Shown here: positions 1 through 8,583 of the stretch, in pieces
How positions within the stretch are numbered: the stretch's first letter is position 1
Layout of the letters: the number at the start of each line of letters is the position of its first letter
Source: Methylorubrum zatmanii
GTDB taxonomy: Bacteria > Pseudomonadota > Alphaproteobacteria > Rhizobiales > Beijerinckiaceae
Assembly (NCBI RefSeq): GCF_014845115.1
Contig: NZ_NKUI01000076.1
Coordinates: 1 to 61,993, forward strand
Length of the DNA stretch: 61,993 nucleotides
Direction: 5' to 3'
Notes under the pieces: generated by a model
Databases searched by the model: none
What the model was told of the DNA's origin: nothing
The model's input: the letters and a program-made list of their open reading frames with translations, nothing else
Made by a program: the position numbers and the translations under genes

Positions 1-422
1 AACCGGGCGGGCAGGCGGGCGGCGAGGCCGTCGCGTTCGAGGGCGAGCAGGCCGGTATCGAGGGCGGCGGCGAGCCGGGCGACGTGGCCGCGCTCGAGCC
101 GTTCGGCCATCGGCACGACGACGACACCGCCATCGGCCTCCGCCAGAAGGCCGCGCTGAACCACAGGCTGGCCAGCCTGCAAGGTCGCCGGCAGGTCGAG
201 GCCGCCGATCAGCCGGTCGTCGGCAATGCCCGGCGGCATCCGCCGGATCGGCCCGGTGAAGTGTTGTCGAAGGGCATCGAGCCAGAGATCGCGTACCGGG
301 CCGGCCCCGGCCCGCAGGACGATGCCGCCGAGGCCGTGCGGGTCGGCGGCGAACAGCGCGGCCGCGCGCAGGGCGTCGTCCCACGCCCTGGCCGGATCGT
401 CCTGCATCGGGTCGCCCGGCAA
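1..422 (-). CDS. bchD: Magnesium chelatase subunit D, N-terminal part (runs off the window)
   Basis: This is the N-terminal ~140 residues of the D subunit of Mg-protoporphyrin IX chelatase, the ATP-dependent enzyme that commits porphyrin to bacteriochlorophyll. The reverse strand reads GLGGIVLRAGAGPVRDLW, then DDRLIGGLDLPATL and GLLAEADGGVVVVPMAERL, which match the AAA-like N-terminal domain of BchD. That domain has lost a working Walker A, as is usual for the D subunit. I prefer the TTG at 422 because GGAGG sits 5 bases upstream; an in-frame ATG at 407 is the alternative. The C-terminal part with the VWA domain lies outside the window. It implies an aerobic anoxygenic phototroph. Confidence 0.85.
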   Translation of the reverse strand, partial: MPGDPMQDDPARAWDDALRAAALFAADPHGLGGIVLRAGAGPVRDLWLDALRQHFTGPIRRMPPGIADDRLIGGLDLPATLQAGQPVVQRGLLAEADGGVVVVPMAERLERGHVARLAAALDTGLLALERDGLAARLPAR

Positions 423-465
423 CCGAACCTCCCCGCTGGTGGCGCGCTCCCGGCCGGATGGACGA

Positions 466-969
466 TCAGCGCTTGAACATCGCGTGCTCGACCCGGTCCC
501 CCGCCCGGATGCCGAGCTTGGCGGCGGTGCCGGCATTGAGTTCGAGCACGGCGAGCACCGGCTCGCCCGAGGGGATCACCTTGGTCGAGAGCGGCTCGGT
601 GTCCGGGGCGATCCGGGCAATCGTACCGTCGGAGCGGATGAACACCATGTCGAGGGAGAGGTAGGTGTTCTTCATCCACATGGTGACCGGCATCGGCCGC
701 TCGAAATCGAACAGCATGCCGTGGTCGGGCGCCATGGTGCGGCGATACATCAGCCCCTTGGCCCGTTGGGCATCGTTGCGCATCACCTCGACCTGGAAGG
801 CGTGGCGGCCGCCCTTGGAGACGATGCCCAGGGGCTCGGTCGCGGCCTGCGCGGCGGGTGCGGCATCCTGGGCGCGGAGGGGAGAGACGGGGGGCACCGC
901 CAGCACGGCGAGGCAGGCGGCCAGACGGAAAGCCTTGGACACGGTCGAGAAAACGGGCACGCGGATCAC
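466..969 (-). CDS. DUF192 family secreted protein
   Basis: Predicted exported protein of about 167 residues: a hydrophobic signal peptide ending near SPLRAQ, then a DUF192 domain with the family signature RAKGLMYRR, FDFERPMPVTMWMKNT and GDRVEHA. DUF192 proteins are small beta-barrel domains, usually periplasmic, of unsettled function. The start is chosen at GTG 969; a TTG at 975 is also in frame. It overlaps the stop codon of the upstream cold-shock gene by a few bases, so the two are probably co-transcribed. Family assignment is firm; the start is less so. Confidence 0.8.
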   Translation of the reverse strand: MIRVPVFSTVSKAFRLAACLAVLAVPPVSPLRAQDAAPAAQAATEPLGIVSKGGRHAFQVEVMRNDAQRAKGLMYRRTMAPDHGMLFDFERPMPVTMWMKNTYLSLDMVFIRSDGTIARIAPDTEPLSTKVIPSGEPVLAVLELNAGTAAKLGIRAGDRVEHAMFKR

Positions 970-971
970 CG

Positions 972-1580
972 TCAATGGGAGGCCGGGAGCGCCCCGTCGA
1001 CGAGGCGGACTTCCGCCGCCATAGCACCCTTCGAGCCGTCGCCGTAGCGCACCAGCACCTGCTCGCCCGGCTTCAATTCGGCGATGCCGTAGCGGCGCAG
1101 CGTCTCCATATGCACGAAGATGTCCGGCGTGCCGTCGCCACGGCTGAGGAAGCCGAAGCCGCGCAGGCGGTTGAACCATTTCACCACCGCGACTTCGAGG
1201 CCGCTCGTCGGCGTCACGCTCACATGGGTGCGCGCCATCGGCAGTTCGGAGGGGTGGAGCGCGGTCGATTGATCGAGGGAGATCACCCGGTGTGCCTGCC
1301 AGCCGCGGGCACGCTGCACCGCCTCGACCACGATCCGCGCGCCCTCGCTCGCCGCCTGATGCCCGTCGCGCCGCAGGCAGGTGATGTGCAGGAGAACGTC
1401 CGCCGAGCCGTCGTCGGGCAGGATGAAGCCGAATCCCTTCGAGACGTCGAACCACTTGATGCGGCCGGCGATCTCCACGAGTTCGGCGGGCTGCTCCACC
1501 TCGCTCTCCCGGTAGGCCGTGCGCTCCCGCGGTTCCGCGGTTTGAACCCCGAGCGGACTGAGTTCGTGTTCGTTCGACAT
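972..1580 (-). CDS. Double cold-shock-domain protein
   Basis: A 202-residue protein with two cold-shock domains. The first, around residues 35-105, has [13 protein letters not shown] and DVLLHI; the second, around 130-197, has [13 protein letters not shown] and DIFVHM. These are the RNP1/RNP2 nucleic-acid binding motifs. Such two-domain CspA relatives are typical of Rhizobiales and bind single-stranded RNA or DNA. The N-terminal ~35 residues are acidic and probably disordered. The gene overlaps the DUF192 gene downstream. A second two-domain cold-shock protein lies at 38150-38941 with a very different linker. Confidence 0.9.
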   Translation of the reverse strand: MSNEHELSPLGVQTAEPRERTAYRESEVEQPAELVEIAGRIKWFDVSKGFGFILPDDGSADVLLHITCLRRDGHQAASEGARIVVEAVQRARGWQAHRVISLDQSTALHPSELPMARTHVSVTPTSGLEVAVVKWFNRLRGFGFLSRGDGTPDIFVHMETLRRYGIAELKPGEQVLVRYGDGSKGAMAAEVRLVDGALPASH

Positions 1581-1835
1581 GTAAGCAACCCGTGCCGAAT
1601 CGCGCCGCGCAATTCCGGCTCTACGTTAACAAAGTCACGAATCGCGGGAAGCCCGTTTGACCGGCAATGGGACACGGCAGAGGCGCATTTTCCGGCGGCC
1701 ATGGCAGTCTTGCCTCATGCGTCGGTGAGACGTCGACCTGAGCCGTTTCGATCTGCCGCAGGAGCGCCGGGCGCGGGCCGCGCACGCGCCCTCCCCTCGT
1801 CGCCCTCGCTCGGGAACGGTGATAGGGCGGCCGGG
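1581..1835. other. Divergent intergenic region
   Basis: About 255 bases between the leftward cold-shock gene and the rightward DUF1624-type gene. It must hold both promoters. It includes a relatively AT-rich stretch around 1617-1645 (ctacgttaacaaagtcacga). No clear -35/-10 pair, repeat or small gene was recognised. Confidence 0.5.
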
Positions 1836-2819
1836 ATGACCACGCTCACTTCCTCGCCGCCCAGGTCGGGCCGGCGCATCGACGCCCTCGATCTCGCAAG
1901 GGGGACGGCGCTCGCGGCGATGGCCGCCTATCATGCGCTGTGGGATCTCGGCTTCCTGCAGCTCACGCCGCAGAATCTCGCGCTGACGCCCCCGGGGCGC
2001 CTCGCGGCCCACGGCATCGCCGGCTCGTTCCTGCTGCTGGTCGGAGTCGGCCTCGTGCTGGCGAATGGCGACGGCATGCGCGGGCGGCCCTTCGCGCTGA
2101 GGATCGCGCGCATCGGTGGCGCGGCCCTGCTCATCACCGTGGCGACGTGGTTCGCTTTCCCGCAGAGCTACATCTTCTTCGGCATCCTGCACTGCATCGC
2201 CGTCTCGAGCGTGCTGGGGCTGCCCTTCGTGTTCCTGCCGGCCTGGGTGACGGCACTCGCCGCCGGCGCCGTGCTGCTGGCGCCCCACGTCATCGCCCAT
2301 CCGCTGCTCGACGCGCCGGAACTCTTCTTCCTCGGCCTCGGGCGCACCCTGCCGGACACCAACGATTGGGTGCCGCTGTTTCCCTGGTTCGGTCTGGTGC
2401 TGGCAGGGATCGCGCTCGCTCGCCTCGGCCGGCCGCTCCTGGCCGGCTCACGGCTCGCCCGCTGGCGGGCCCGGAACAGGATTGCGCGCGGGGCGGCCTT
2501 CGCCGGGCGGCACAGCCTCGCCGTCTACCTCGTCCACCAGCCGGTTCTGCTCGCCCTGTTCACCGGGCTCGTGACCCTGACCGGGCCGCATCCGAAGGCG
2601 GGGGAAGCGAGCTTCCGCAAGGATTATGCGGGGCATTGCACCCGCACCGGAGGAGAGATCCGGGCCTGCCGGATCGCCGCCCGCTGCACGGCCGACGCTC
2701 TCCGCCGCGAGGGGTTGTGGGGCCTTGGCCAGCCCTACACGGCGGAGGAGCGGGCCAGGGCGCAGAACCTGTCGCAACATTGCTACGAGGCCGCGGAAGG
2801 AACCGCGGCCCCGCCATGA
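1836..2819 (+). CDS. DUF1624 / heparan-alpha-glucosaminide acetyltransferase-like membrane protein
   Basis: A 327-residue multi-pass membrane protein. The start IDALDLARGTALAAMAAYHALWDL is the classic 'R-x-x-x-x-x-D-x-x-R-G' opening of the DUF1624/HGSNAT-like acyltransferase superfamily. About seven hydrophobic segments follow up to ~residue 265. The C-terminal ~65 residues are hydrophilic with several cysteines (HC, AC, RC, HC) and lie on one side of the membrane; their role is unknown. The ATG at 1836 is chosen because homology begins just after it. The substrate cannot be inferred. Confidence 0.8.
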   Translation: MTTLTSSPPRSGRRIDALDLARGTALAAMAAYHALWDLGFLQLTPQNLALTPPGRLAAHGIAGSFLLLVGVGLVLANGDGMRGRPFALRIARIGGAALLITVATWFAFPQSYIFFGILHCIAVSSVLGLPFVFLPAWVTALAAGAVLLAPHVIAHPLLDAPELFFLGLGRTLPDTNDWVPLFPWFGLVLAGIALARLGRPLLAGSRLARWRARNRIARGAAFAGRHSLAVYLVHQPVLLALFTGLVTLTGPHPKAGEASFRKDYAGHCTRTGGEIRACRIAARCTADALRREGLWGLGQPYTAEERARAQNLSQHCYEAAEGTAAPP

Positions 2820-2830
2820 CGGGACTCATA

Positions 2831-2867
2831 CCAAATCCGGCCGATCCCTTCGGGATGGCGGATCTGG
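2831..2867. repeat. Palindromic intergenic repeat unit (ACCAAATCCG type)
   Basis: The arms CCAAATCCG (2831-2839) and CGGATCTGG (2859-2867) are inverted copies with one mismatch. They enclose an inner ATCCC-TTC-GGGAT stem. The element lies between the convergent DUF1624 gene and efp. From memory, sequences of the type ACCAAATCCG...CGGATTTGGT are frequent intergenic repeats in Methylobacterium genomes. Only this copy was noticed here. Confidence 0.5.
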
Positions 2868-2895
2868 GCTTCGCTCAGGCGCCGCGCGGGCTTCC

Positions 2896-2934
2896 TGATC
2901 CTGCCTCCGGTCTGATCGGCCGGAGTCAGGATCA
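2896..2934 (-). terminator. Nested hairpin overlapping the efp stop codon
   Basis: The outer arms TGATCCTG (2896-2903) and CAGGATCA (2927-2934) are perfect 8-base inverted copies. The inner arms CTCCGG (2905-2910) and CCGGAG (2920-2925) continue the stem after one mismatch. The efp stop codon is the first codon of this hairpin on the minus strand. No U-tract follows, so termination may depend on Rho, or the structure may mainly protect the 3' end. Confidence 0.6.
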
Positions 2935-3498
2935 GTCCTTGGCGCGTTCCACGTAGGAGCCGTCCGCCGTCATGATGACGACGCGGGTGCCGGTGGAGAC
3001 GTGCGGCGGCACCGAGGTCTTGACGCCGTTCGAGAGGATCGCCGGCTTGTAGGACGAGGAGGCGGTCTGGCCCTTGGTGACCGGCTCGGTCTCGACGATC
3101 TCCAAGGTCACGCGCTGCGGCAGCTCGATGGCGAGCGGTACGCCGTTATGGGTCGAGAGGGTCACCGCCATGCCCTCCTGCAGGTAGGGGGCGGCATCGC
3201 CGATCACGTCCTCGGGGACCGCGATCTGCTCGTAGTTCTCGGGGTTCATGAAGTGATACCCCTCACCGTCCTGGTACAGGAAGGTGTGCTCCCGGTCCTC
3301 GACGAAGGCGCGCTCGACCTGCTCGGTGGTGCGGTAGCGCTCGGAGATCTTCACGCCGTCGGTGATGCGGCGCATGTCGAGCTGGGTGACCGGGGTGCCC
3401 TTGCCGGGGTGGATGTTCTCTGCCGTCAGGATGACGTAGAGCTTGCCGTCCTTATCGACGACGTTGCCCTTGCGAAGGGTACTGGCGATCACTTTCAC
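2932..3498 (-). CDS. efp: Translation elongation factor P
   Basis: EF-P (188 aa) binds stalled ribosomes between the P and E sites and relieves arrest at polyproline stretches. The sequence shows the three-domain EF-P layout. The modifiable loop HPGKGTP carries Lys33, equivalent to E. coli Lys34, and the C-terminal end [18 protein letters not shown] is conserved. It starts with GTG (GTGAAAGTG). The next genes, divergently transcribed, encode EpmA and EpmB, the two enzymes that place beta-lysine on this lysine, so this EF-P is very probably beta-lysylated. Confidence 0.97.
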   Translation of the reverse strand: MKVIASTLRKGNVVDKDGKLYVILTAENIHPGKGTPVTQLDMRRITDGVKISERYRTTEQVERAFVEDREHTFLYQDGEGYHFMNPENYEQIAVPEDVIGDAAPYLQEGMAVTLSTHNGVPLAIELPQRVTLEIVETEPVTKGQTASSSYKPAILSNGVKTSVPPHVSTGTRVVIMTADGSYVERAKD

Positions 3499-3621
3499 GA
3501 GCGTGGACCTTGGCTTGACGAGAACGGCGGCTCTTCACCGGCATATCGGCCGGACGAGCGGAATCATCCGCGAGGCCCTACCCTATCCGCGGCTCGGTTG
3601 CCAGCCGGAGGCTGTTTTCGC

Positions 3622-4680
3622 GTGAGCAACGAGTCCTCGCCCTGGTGGCATCCCGGCATCCATGCGGATCGCCGGCCCCTGCTGCTGACCCGCAACCGCA
3701 TCCTCGCCGGCCTGCGTAACTGGTTCGCCGCCGGCGATTTCGTCGAGGTCGAAGCCGCCGCGCTTCAGGTCTCGCCGGGCAACGAGGCGCATCTCTCGGC
3801 CTTCGCCACCGAGGCGATCCTGCCCGATGGCGGGCGGGACCCGCTCTACCTGCACACCTCGCCGGAATTCGCCTGCAAGAAGCTGCTGGCCGCCGGTGAG
3901 CCGCGCCTGTTCAGCCTCGCCCACGTCTTCCGCAACCGCGAGCGGGGGGCGCTGCACCATCCCGAATTCACGATGCTCGAATGGTACCGGGCGGGCGAAT
4001 CCTACGAGGCGCTGATGGAGGATTGCGCCGCCCTGCTGGCCCTGTCCGCCGAGGCGGCGGGAACCCGGCGCCTGAGCTTCCGCGGGCGCGAGGCCGATCC
4101 CTTCGCGCCCTTCGAGCGGCTGACCCTGGCGGAGGCGTTCCACCGCTTCGCCGCCATCGACCTCCTGTCCACGATCTCGCCCGAGGGCGCGACCGACCGC
4201 GATGCCCTGGCCGATGCGGTGATGACGCGCGGCCTGCGGGTGGCGCGGGACGATACCTGGGCCGACCTGTTCAGCCGTGTTCTGGTCGGGTTGATCGAGC
4301 CGCATCTCGGCCAGGGCCGGCCGACCATCCTGTGCGAATATCCCGTCAGCGAGGCGGCTTTGGCCCGGCCGAGCCCGCGCGATCCGCGGGTGGCCGAGCG
4401 CTTCGAGCTCTATGCCTGCGGCGTGGAACTCGCCAACGCCTTCGGCGAGTTGACCGATCCGGCGGAGCAGCGCCGCCGCTTCGAGGCGGAGATGGCGGAG
4501 AAGGTCCGGGTCTATGGCGAGCGCTACCCGATCGACGAGGACTTCCTCGATGCCCTCGCCATCATGCCCGAGGCGAGCGGCATCGCCCTCGGCTTCGACC
4601 GGCTGGTGATGCTGGCCACCGGCGCCCCGCGCATCGACGACGTGATCTGGACCCCCGTGACCCGAGGCCGGGGACGGTGA
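3622..4680 (+). CDS. epmA: EF-P--(R)-beta-lysine ligase EpmA (PoxA/GenX)
   Basis: A 352-residue class II lysyl-tRNA synthetase paralogue without the N-terminal anticodon-binding domain. Class II motif 2 is seen as VFRNRERG...HHPEFTMLEW and motif 3 as GIALGFDRLVML. EpmA activates (R)-beta-lysine and attaches it to the conserved lysine of EF-P. GTG at 3622 is the only sensible start, immediately before SNESSPWWHP. It is divergent from efp and overlaps epmB by the sequence GTGA, which implies translational coupling. The cell's real LysRS in this window is class I, so this gene is not a redundant synthetase. Confidence 0.95.
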   Translation: MSNESSPWWHPGIHADRRPLLLTRNRILAGLRNWFAAGDFVEVEAAALQVSPGNEAHLSAFATEAILPDGGRDPLYLHTSPEFACKKLLAAGEPRLFSLAHVFRNRERGALHHPEFTMLEWYRAGESYEALMEDCAALLALSAEAAGTRRLSFRGREADPFAPFERLTLAEAFHRFAAIDLLSTISPEGATDRDALADAVMTRGLRVARDDTWADLFSRVLVGLIEPHLGQGRPTILCEYPVSEAALARPSPRDPRVAERFELYACGVELANAFGELTDPAEQRRRFEAEMAEKVRVYGERYPIDEDFLDALAIMPEASGIALGFDRLVMLATGAPRIDDVIWTPVTRGRGR

Positions 4681-5744
4681 GCGCCGCGCTGAAGAGCACG
4701 GCCGCGCTGGCCCGTGCCGGGCTGATCGACGCCGCCGTCTTGCCCGTGCTGGAGCGTGTCGCCGCCCGCTACGCCGTCTCGGTCACCGCCGACATGGCCG
4801 AGTTGATCGAGCCCGGCCGCCCGGACGACCCGATCGCCCGCCAGTTCGTGCCGCGCGCGGAAGAGCTCGAGACGAACCCACGGGAGCGCGCCGACCCCAT
4901 CGGCGACGACGTGCATGAGCCGGTGCCCGGCATCGTCCACCGCTATCCCGACCGGGTGCTGCTGAAGCCGCTGCATGTCTGCCCGGTCTATTGCCGGTTC
5001 TGCTTCCGCCGCGAGCGGGTCGGCCCCGAGGGTCAGGGCTCGCTGAGCGAGGCGGAATTGGCCGTGGCCTATCGCTACATCGCCGATCACCCCGAGATCT
5101 GGGAGGTGGTGGTGACGGGGGGCGACCCCTTCGCCCTCTCGCCCCGCCGCCTCGCCGGAATCGCCGAGGCGCTGGCCGCCATCCCCCATGTGCGGGTGCT
5201 GCGCTTTCACACCCGCGTGCCCATGGTGGAGCCCGCCCGCATCGACGAGCGGCTGGTCGCGGCGCTGAAGCGGTTCTCCGGCGCGGTGTTCGTGGCGCTC
5301 CATGCCAACCATCCGCGCGAGTTCACGCCGGCCGCCCGCGCGGCCATCGCCCGGCTCGTCGATGCCGGCATCCCCATGGTCAGCCAGAGCGTGCTGCTGC
5401 GGGGCGTCAACGACGATGCGGACACCTTGGAAGCCCTGATGCGCGGCTTCGTCGAGAACCGCATCAAGCCCTATTACCTGCATCAGGGCGATCTCGCGCC
5501 GGGCACCGGCCACCTGCGCACCACCCTCCCCGAGGGGCAGGCGCTGATGCGGCGCCTGCGCGGCCGGCTATCCGGCCTTGCTCAGCCGCTTTACGTCCTC
5601 GACATTCCCGGCGGCTACGGGAAGGTGCCGGTGGGGCCGGGTTATCTCGACGGGGCGGATGGCGCGTGGCGCGTCACCGATCCGCAGGGCGTGGCCCATG
5701 CCTATCCTCCCGACCGGGACGAAGACGGGAAACACGACGGATGA
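4677..5744 (+). CDS. epmB: EF-P lysine 2,3-aminomutase EpmB (radical SAM, KamA-like)
   Basis: A 355-residue radical SAM enzyme of the lysine-2,3-aminomutase family. The [4Fe-4S] cluster motif reads CPVYCRFC (CxxxCxxC), followed by VVVTGGDPFALS and, near the C-terminus, the PLP-family signature with DIPGGYGKVPVGP. EpmB isomerises L-lysine to (R)-beta-lysine for EpmA. It starts with GTG inside the epmA stop (GTGA) and its own stop overlaps the next gene by ATGA. Length and context both fit EpmB rather than a catabolic KamA. Confidence 0.93.
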   Translation: MSAALKSTAALARAGLIDAAVLPVLERVAARYAVSVTADMAELIEPGRPDDPIARQFVPRAEELETNPRERADPIGDDVHEPVPGIVHRYPDRVLLKPLHVCPVYCRFCFRRERVGPEGQGSLSEAELAVAYRYIADHPEIWEVVVTGGDPFALSPRRLAGIAEALAAIPHVRVLRFHTRVPMVEPARIDERLVAALKRFSGAVFVALHANHPREFTPAARAAIARLVDAGIPMVSQSVLLRGVNDDADTLEALMRGFVENRIKPYYLHQGDLAPGTGHLRTTLPEGQALMRRLRGRLSGLAQPLYVLDIPGGYGKVPVGPGYLDGADGAWRVTDPQGVAHAYPPDRDEDGKHDG

Positions 5745-6364
5745 CGCGGAAGCTGTGGGGGCGGGCAAGCTCCGGGAACGTTCAGAAGGCGCTCTGGGCC
5801 CTCGATGAGCTAGGTCTGCCCTACGAGCATATCGAGGCGGGCGGCGCGTACGGCATCGTCGGTGACGCCGCCTATCGTGCGCTGAACCCCAATGGTCTGG
5901 TGCCGACCCTGGACGAGGACGGCTTCGTCCTCTGGGAATCGAACGCGATCCTGCGCTACCTCGCCCATGCCTATGGCGGGCCGCTGGCCCTGCCGGCCGA
6001 GCCCCGCGCCCGCGCCCTGGTCGATCAGTGGCTCGACTGGCAGGCCACCGCCTTCACCCCGGCGATGCGCGACGCCTTCCTGCAACTCGTCCGCGTCGCC
6101 CCCGAAAAGCGCGATGCGGGCATGGTCGAGGCGTCGCGGGTGAATTCCGAGCGCTGCGCCGCCCTGCTCGACCGGCATCTCTCCGACACACCGTTCGTGG
6201 CGGGCGCGGGCTTCACCATCGCCGACATCGCGGTCGGCCTGGCGGCGAATCGCTGGTTCCAGCTTCCCCTGGAGCGCGAGGAGCGGCCCGCCATCCGGCG
6301 CTGGCTCGGCGTGCTCGCGCAACGTCCGGCTTCCTCGGCGGTTCTGTCGCTGCCGCTCACCTGA
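5741..6364 (+). CDS. Glutathione S-transferase family protein
   Basis: A 207-residue cytosolic GST. The N-terminal thioredoxin-like half includes RASSGNVQKALWALDELGLPYEHIEAGG, NPNGLVPTLDEDG and the glutathione-contacting WESNAILRYLA. The C-terminal helical half contains FTIADIAVGLAANRW. The residue after the RAS motif is serine-rich, which suggests a Ser-type or related catalytic centre. The start overlaps the epmB stop by ATGA, so the gene is translationally coupled to the EF-P modification genes. The substrate is unknown and the link to EF-P is only positional. Confidence 0.88.
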   Translation: MTRKLWGRASSGNVQKALWALDELGLPYEHIEAGGAYGIVGDAAYRALNPNGLVPTLDEDGFVLWESNAILRYLAHAYGGPLALPAEPRARALVDQWLDWQATAFTPAMRDAFLQLVRVAPEKRDAGMVEASRVNSERCAALLDRHLSDTPFVAGAGFTIADIAVGLAANRWFQLPLEREERPAIRRWLGVLAQRPASSAVLSLPLT

Positions 6365-6390
6365 GCCTCACTCCGGCGGAAGGTCGAACC

Positions 6391-7227
6391 GTGACGGACG
6401 CCGTGCCTGCCCCAGGACGAAAGAAGACGATGTTCTTCCCGCTCTCGAAGCTGATCTTCTTCGTTCTGACGCCGTCGAACTTCCTGATCCTGCTCGGGCT
6501 CCTCGGCTGCCTGCTGCTCTTCACCGAAGCCGGCCGGGAATTCGGCCGGCTGCTCGCCAGCGCCGGCCTGCTCGGCCTCCTCGTCGCCGGCCTCTCCCCG
6601 CTCTCGGCCTGGACGCTGATGCCGCTGGAGAACCGCTTCCCCGCCTTCGCCGAGGACGGCGCTCCGGTGACGGGCATCATCGTGCTCGGCGGCGCGGTCG
6701 AGGCCGATACCTCGATCGGGCGCGACCAGATCACCGTCAACGATGCGGGCGAGCGGGAGATCGCCCTCGCCGACCTCGCCCGGCGCTACCCCCAGGCCCG
6801 CCTCGTCTTCTCGGGCGGAGCCGGCAGCACCCGCGAGGATGCTGTCTCCGAGGCCGAGATCGTCAGCCGCTTCGCCGATACGCTCGGGGTGCCCCGCGAC
6901 CGGCTGATTCTCGAACAGCAATCGCGCAACACCCACGAGAACGCGGTGTTCTCCGCGCGTATGACGCAGCCGAAGCCGGGGGAGCGCTGGCTCCTCGTCA
7001 CCTCCGCCTGGCATATGCCCCGGGCGGTCGGCTGCTTCCGCAAGGCGGGCTTCACCGTCACCGCCTACCCGGTCGATTACCGCACCAACTGGCCGCGCGA
7101 TGCCTATCGCTTCGCCAGCTTCGCCTCGGACGGTCTGTCGGAACTCGATATCGGCGTGAAGGAATGGATCGGGATGATCGCCTACAAGCTCGCCGGCTAT
7201 ACCGACGAGGTCATGCCGAGGCCGTGA
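6391..7227 (+). CDS. DUF218 (ElyC/SanA/YdcF) envelope protein
   Basis: A 278-residue protein with two N-terminal hydrophobic segments (about residues 17-40 and 50-70) followed by a DUF218 domain. Recognisable blocks are TGIIVLGGAVE, LVFSGGAGS, LILEQQSRNTHENAVFSA and WLLVTSAWHMPRAVGCFRKAG. ElyC-type members affect peptidoglycan/undecaprenyl phosphate metabolism; the biochemistry is unsettled. A GGAAGG about 8 bases upstream of GTG 6391 supports that start; an ATG at 6430 is the alternative. Confidence 0.85.
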   Translation: MTDAVPAPGRKKTMFFPLSKLIFFVLTPSNFLILLGLLGCLLLFTEAGREFGRLLASAGLLGLLVAGLSPLSAWTLMPLENRFPAFAEDGAPVTGIIVLGGAVEADTSIGRDQITVNDAGEREIALADLARRYPQARLVFSGGAGSTREDAVSEAEIVSRFADTLGVPRDRLILEQQSRNTHENAVFSARMTQPKPGERWLLVTSAWHMPRAVGCFRKAGFTVTAYPVDYRTNWPRDAYRFASFASDGLSELDIGVKEWIGMIAYKLAGYTDEVMPRP

Positions 7228-7234
7228 CGGAGCC

Positions 7235-7501
7235 TCAGCCCGGCGGCAGGCTCAGGCGGTAGATCCCACGGAAATCGTCAGGGTCCGCCACCGGCTTGCC
7301 CTTGCGCAGGATCTGCACCCGCCCTTCCTTGGTCAGCCGCACGGCGACCCGCCGCACCGGCTGCATCAGGGGCCCCCAACCATCCGGATGAGGGCCGCCG
7401 AGGGCGCGGGCGACCTCGGAGGGGCAGCAGGTCTTCGCCGATCCGCGCTCGTTCACGAGACGCAGCATCGTCTCCTCGATTACCGCCTCATCTGCCATCA
7501 T
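7235..7501 (-). CDS. DUF3253 domain protein
   Basis: A small 88-residue cytosolic protein matching DUF3253. Visible features are CCPSEVARALGG, WGPLMQPVRRVAVRLTKEGRVQILRKGKPV and the C-terminal RGIYRLSLPPG. The fold resembles a winged helix, but no function is established. Its start overlaps the stop of the DUF599 gene upstream on the same strand by about 14 bases, suggesting co-translation. Confidence 0.8.
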   Translation of the reverse strand: MMADEAVIEETMLRLVNERGSAKTCCPSEVARALGGPHPDGWGPLMQPVRRVAVRLTKEGRVQILRKGKPVADPDDFRGIYRLSLPPG

Positions 7502-8201
7502 GGTCCTCCTCGGCGAGCAGGGCCGCGCGGATCGGCGAGGCGAACTGGCGTCGCCACATCACCCAGACCACGCTGGCGGTTGCCAGCATCATCACCGGCG
7601 CGCTCACGAACCAGCCGAGATAGGCCAAGGCGAACAGGAAGGCACGCTGCCCTTTGGCGAAATGCGAGCCCGCCGCCACGTTCATCGCGCCGGCCCGCTC
7701 GGCGGCACGGCGCATCACCTCGTCGGAGGCGCCCGAGCCCTTGGGCGGCACCGCGCCGATCAGGATGGCGCCGTAATTGAACAGCCGGTAGGCCCAGGCG
7801 AATTTGAAGAAGGCGTAGACGAACACCACCGCGAGCCCGGCGATCTTGATTTCCCAGGTCTGCCGGGTGGTGCCCGCGCCGAAGGGTAAAGCCGAAAACA
7901 GGTTCAGCACGTCGTCGCCGGAGCGCGACAGCGTCAGCACCGAGCCGAGCGCGATCAGAGAGGTCGAGGCGAAGAAGGCGGTGCCGTTCTGCAGCGAGGC
8001 ATTGATCGTGGTGTCCACGACGCGGTTGTCGCGGCCGATCATCTGGATTGCCCAGTTGCGCCGCTGCCGGTTCATGATCTGGGTGAGGCTGAGGCGGTCG
8101 CCCCGCCGCCGCTGCACGGCATAGGCGTAGCCGACCCAGCACGCGACGAAGAACACGAGCGCCGCGAGGTCGAGCGGGGAGAAGGCGGGGAAGTCCCACA
8201 T
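7488..8201 (-). CDS. DUF599 family membrane protein
   Basis: A 237-residue integral membrane protein. It has a hydrophobic segment at residues ~9-27 and further helices near 75-95, 115-140 and 190-220. The blocks RNWAIQMIGRDNRVVDTTINASLQNGTAFFASTSLIALGS and FFKFAWAYRLFNYGAILIGAVP are typical of DUF599. ATG 8201 is chosen where homology begins. The function is unknown. It is followed by DUF3253 with overlapping ends. Confidence 0.85.
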   Translation of the reverse strand: MWDFPAFSPLDLAALVFFVACWVGYAYAVQRRRGDRLSLTQIMNRQRRNWAIQMIGRDNRVVDTTINASLQNGTAFFASTSLIALGSVLTLSRSGDDVLNLFSALPFGAGTTRQTWEIKIAGLAVVFVYAFFKFAWAYRLFNYGAILIGAVPPKGSGASDEVMRRAAERAGAMNVAAGSHFAKGQRAFLFALAYLGWFVSAPVMMLATASVVWVMWRRQFASPIRAALLAEEDHDGR

Positions 8202-8290
8202 GATCAGGGCCTCGTCTCGCCGATCCGGATCGGAAGTCACGAGCCCGGCGGCTACAATCAGGACGCCCGGCCGGCAAGCCCCGGCGGTTT

Positions 8291-8572
8291 CTATCTGAGG
8301 ATCTCGAAACCCTCTGCCTCGGACGGTTCGGCCTGCGTCACCGCGATGTCGTCGACCCGGGCCGCGAAGGGACCGCGCCGGCATTCGGCGAGCAGCGCGT
8401 CGACCGCCGCCGCAGGGCCGGAGAACAGGGCCTCGACGGTGCGGTCCGGCCGATTGCGGACCCAGCCGGCGACGCCGTGCAGATCCGCCCGCTTCTTGGT
8501 CCAGGCGCGATAGGACACGCCCTGTACGCGGCCGTGGATCACCGCGCGGATGGTCTTTCTGTCGGTGCTCAA
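8291..8572 (-). CDS. acyP: Acylphosphatase
   Basis: A 93-residue acylphosphatase, which hydrolyses carboxyl-phosphate bonds in small acyl phosphates. The family signature is clear: GRVQGVSYRAWTKKRA supplies the phosphate-binding loop with its catalytic arginine, and GWVRNRPDRTVEALFSG the catalytic asparagine. The only plausible start is TTG at 8572. Its Shine-Dalgarno GGGAG is the 3' arm of a terminator-like hairpin at 8584-8609 followed by TTTTT, so translation may depend on RNA folding. Confidence 0.88.
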   Translation of the reverse strand: MSTDRKTIRAVIHGRVQGVSYRAWTKKRADLHGVAGWVRNRPDRTVEALFSGPAAAVDALLAECRRGPFAARVDDIAVTQAEPSEAEGFEILR

Positions 8573-8583
8573 GACGAAAAAGT

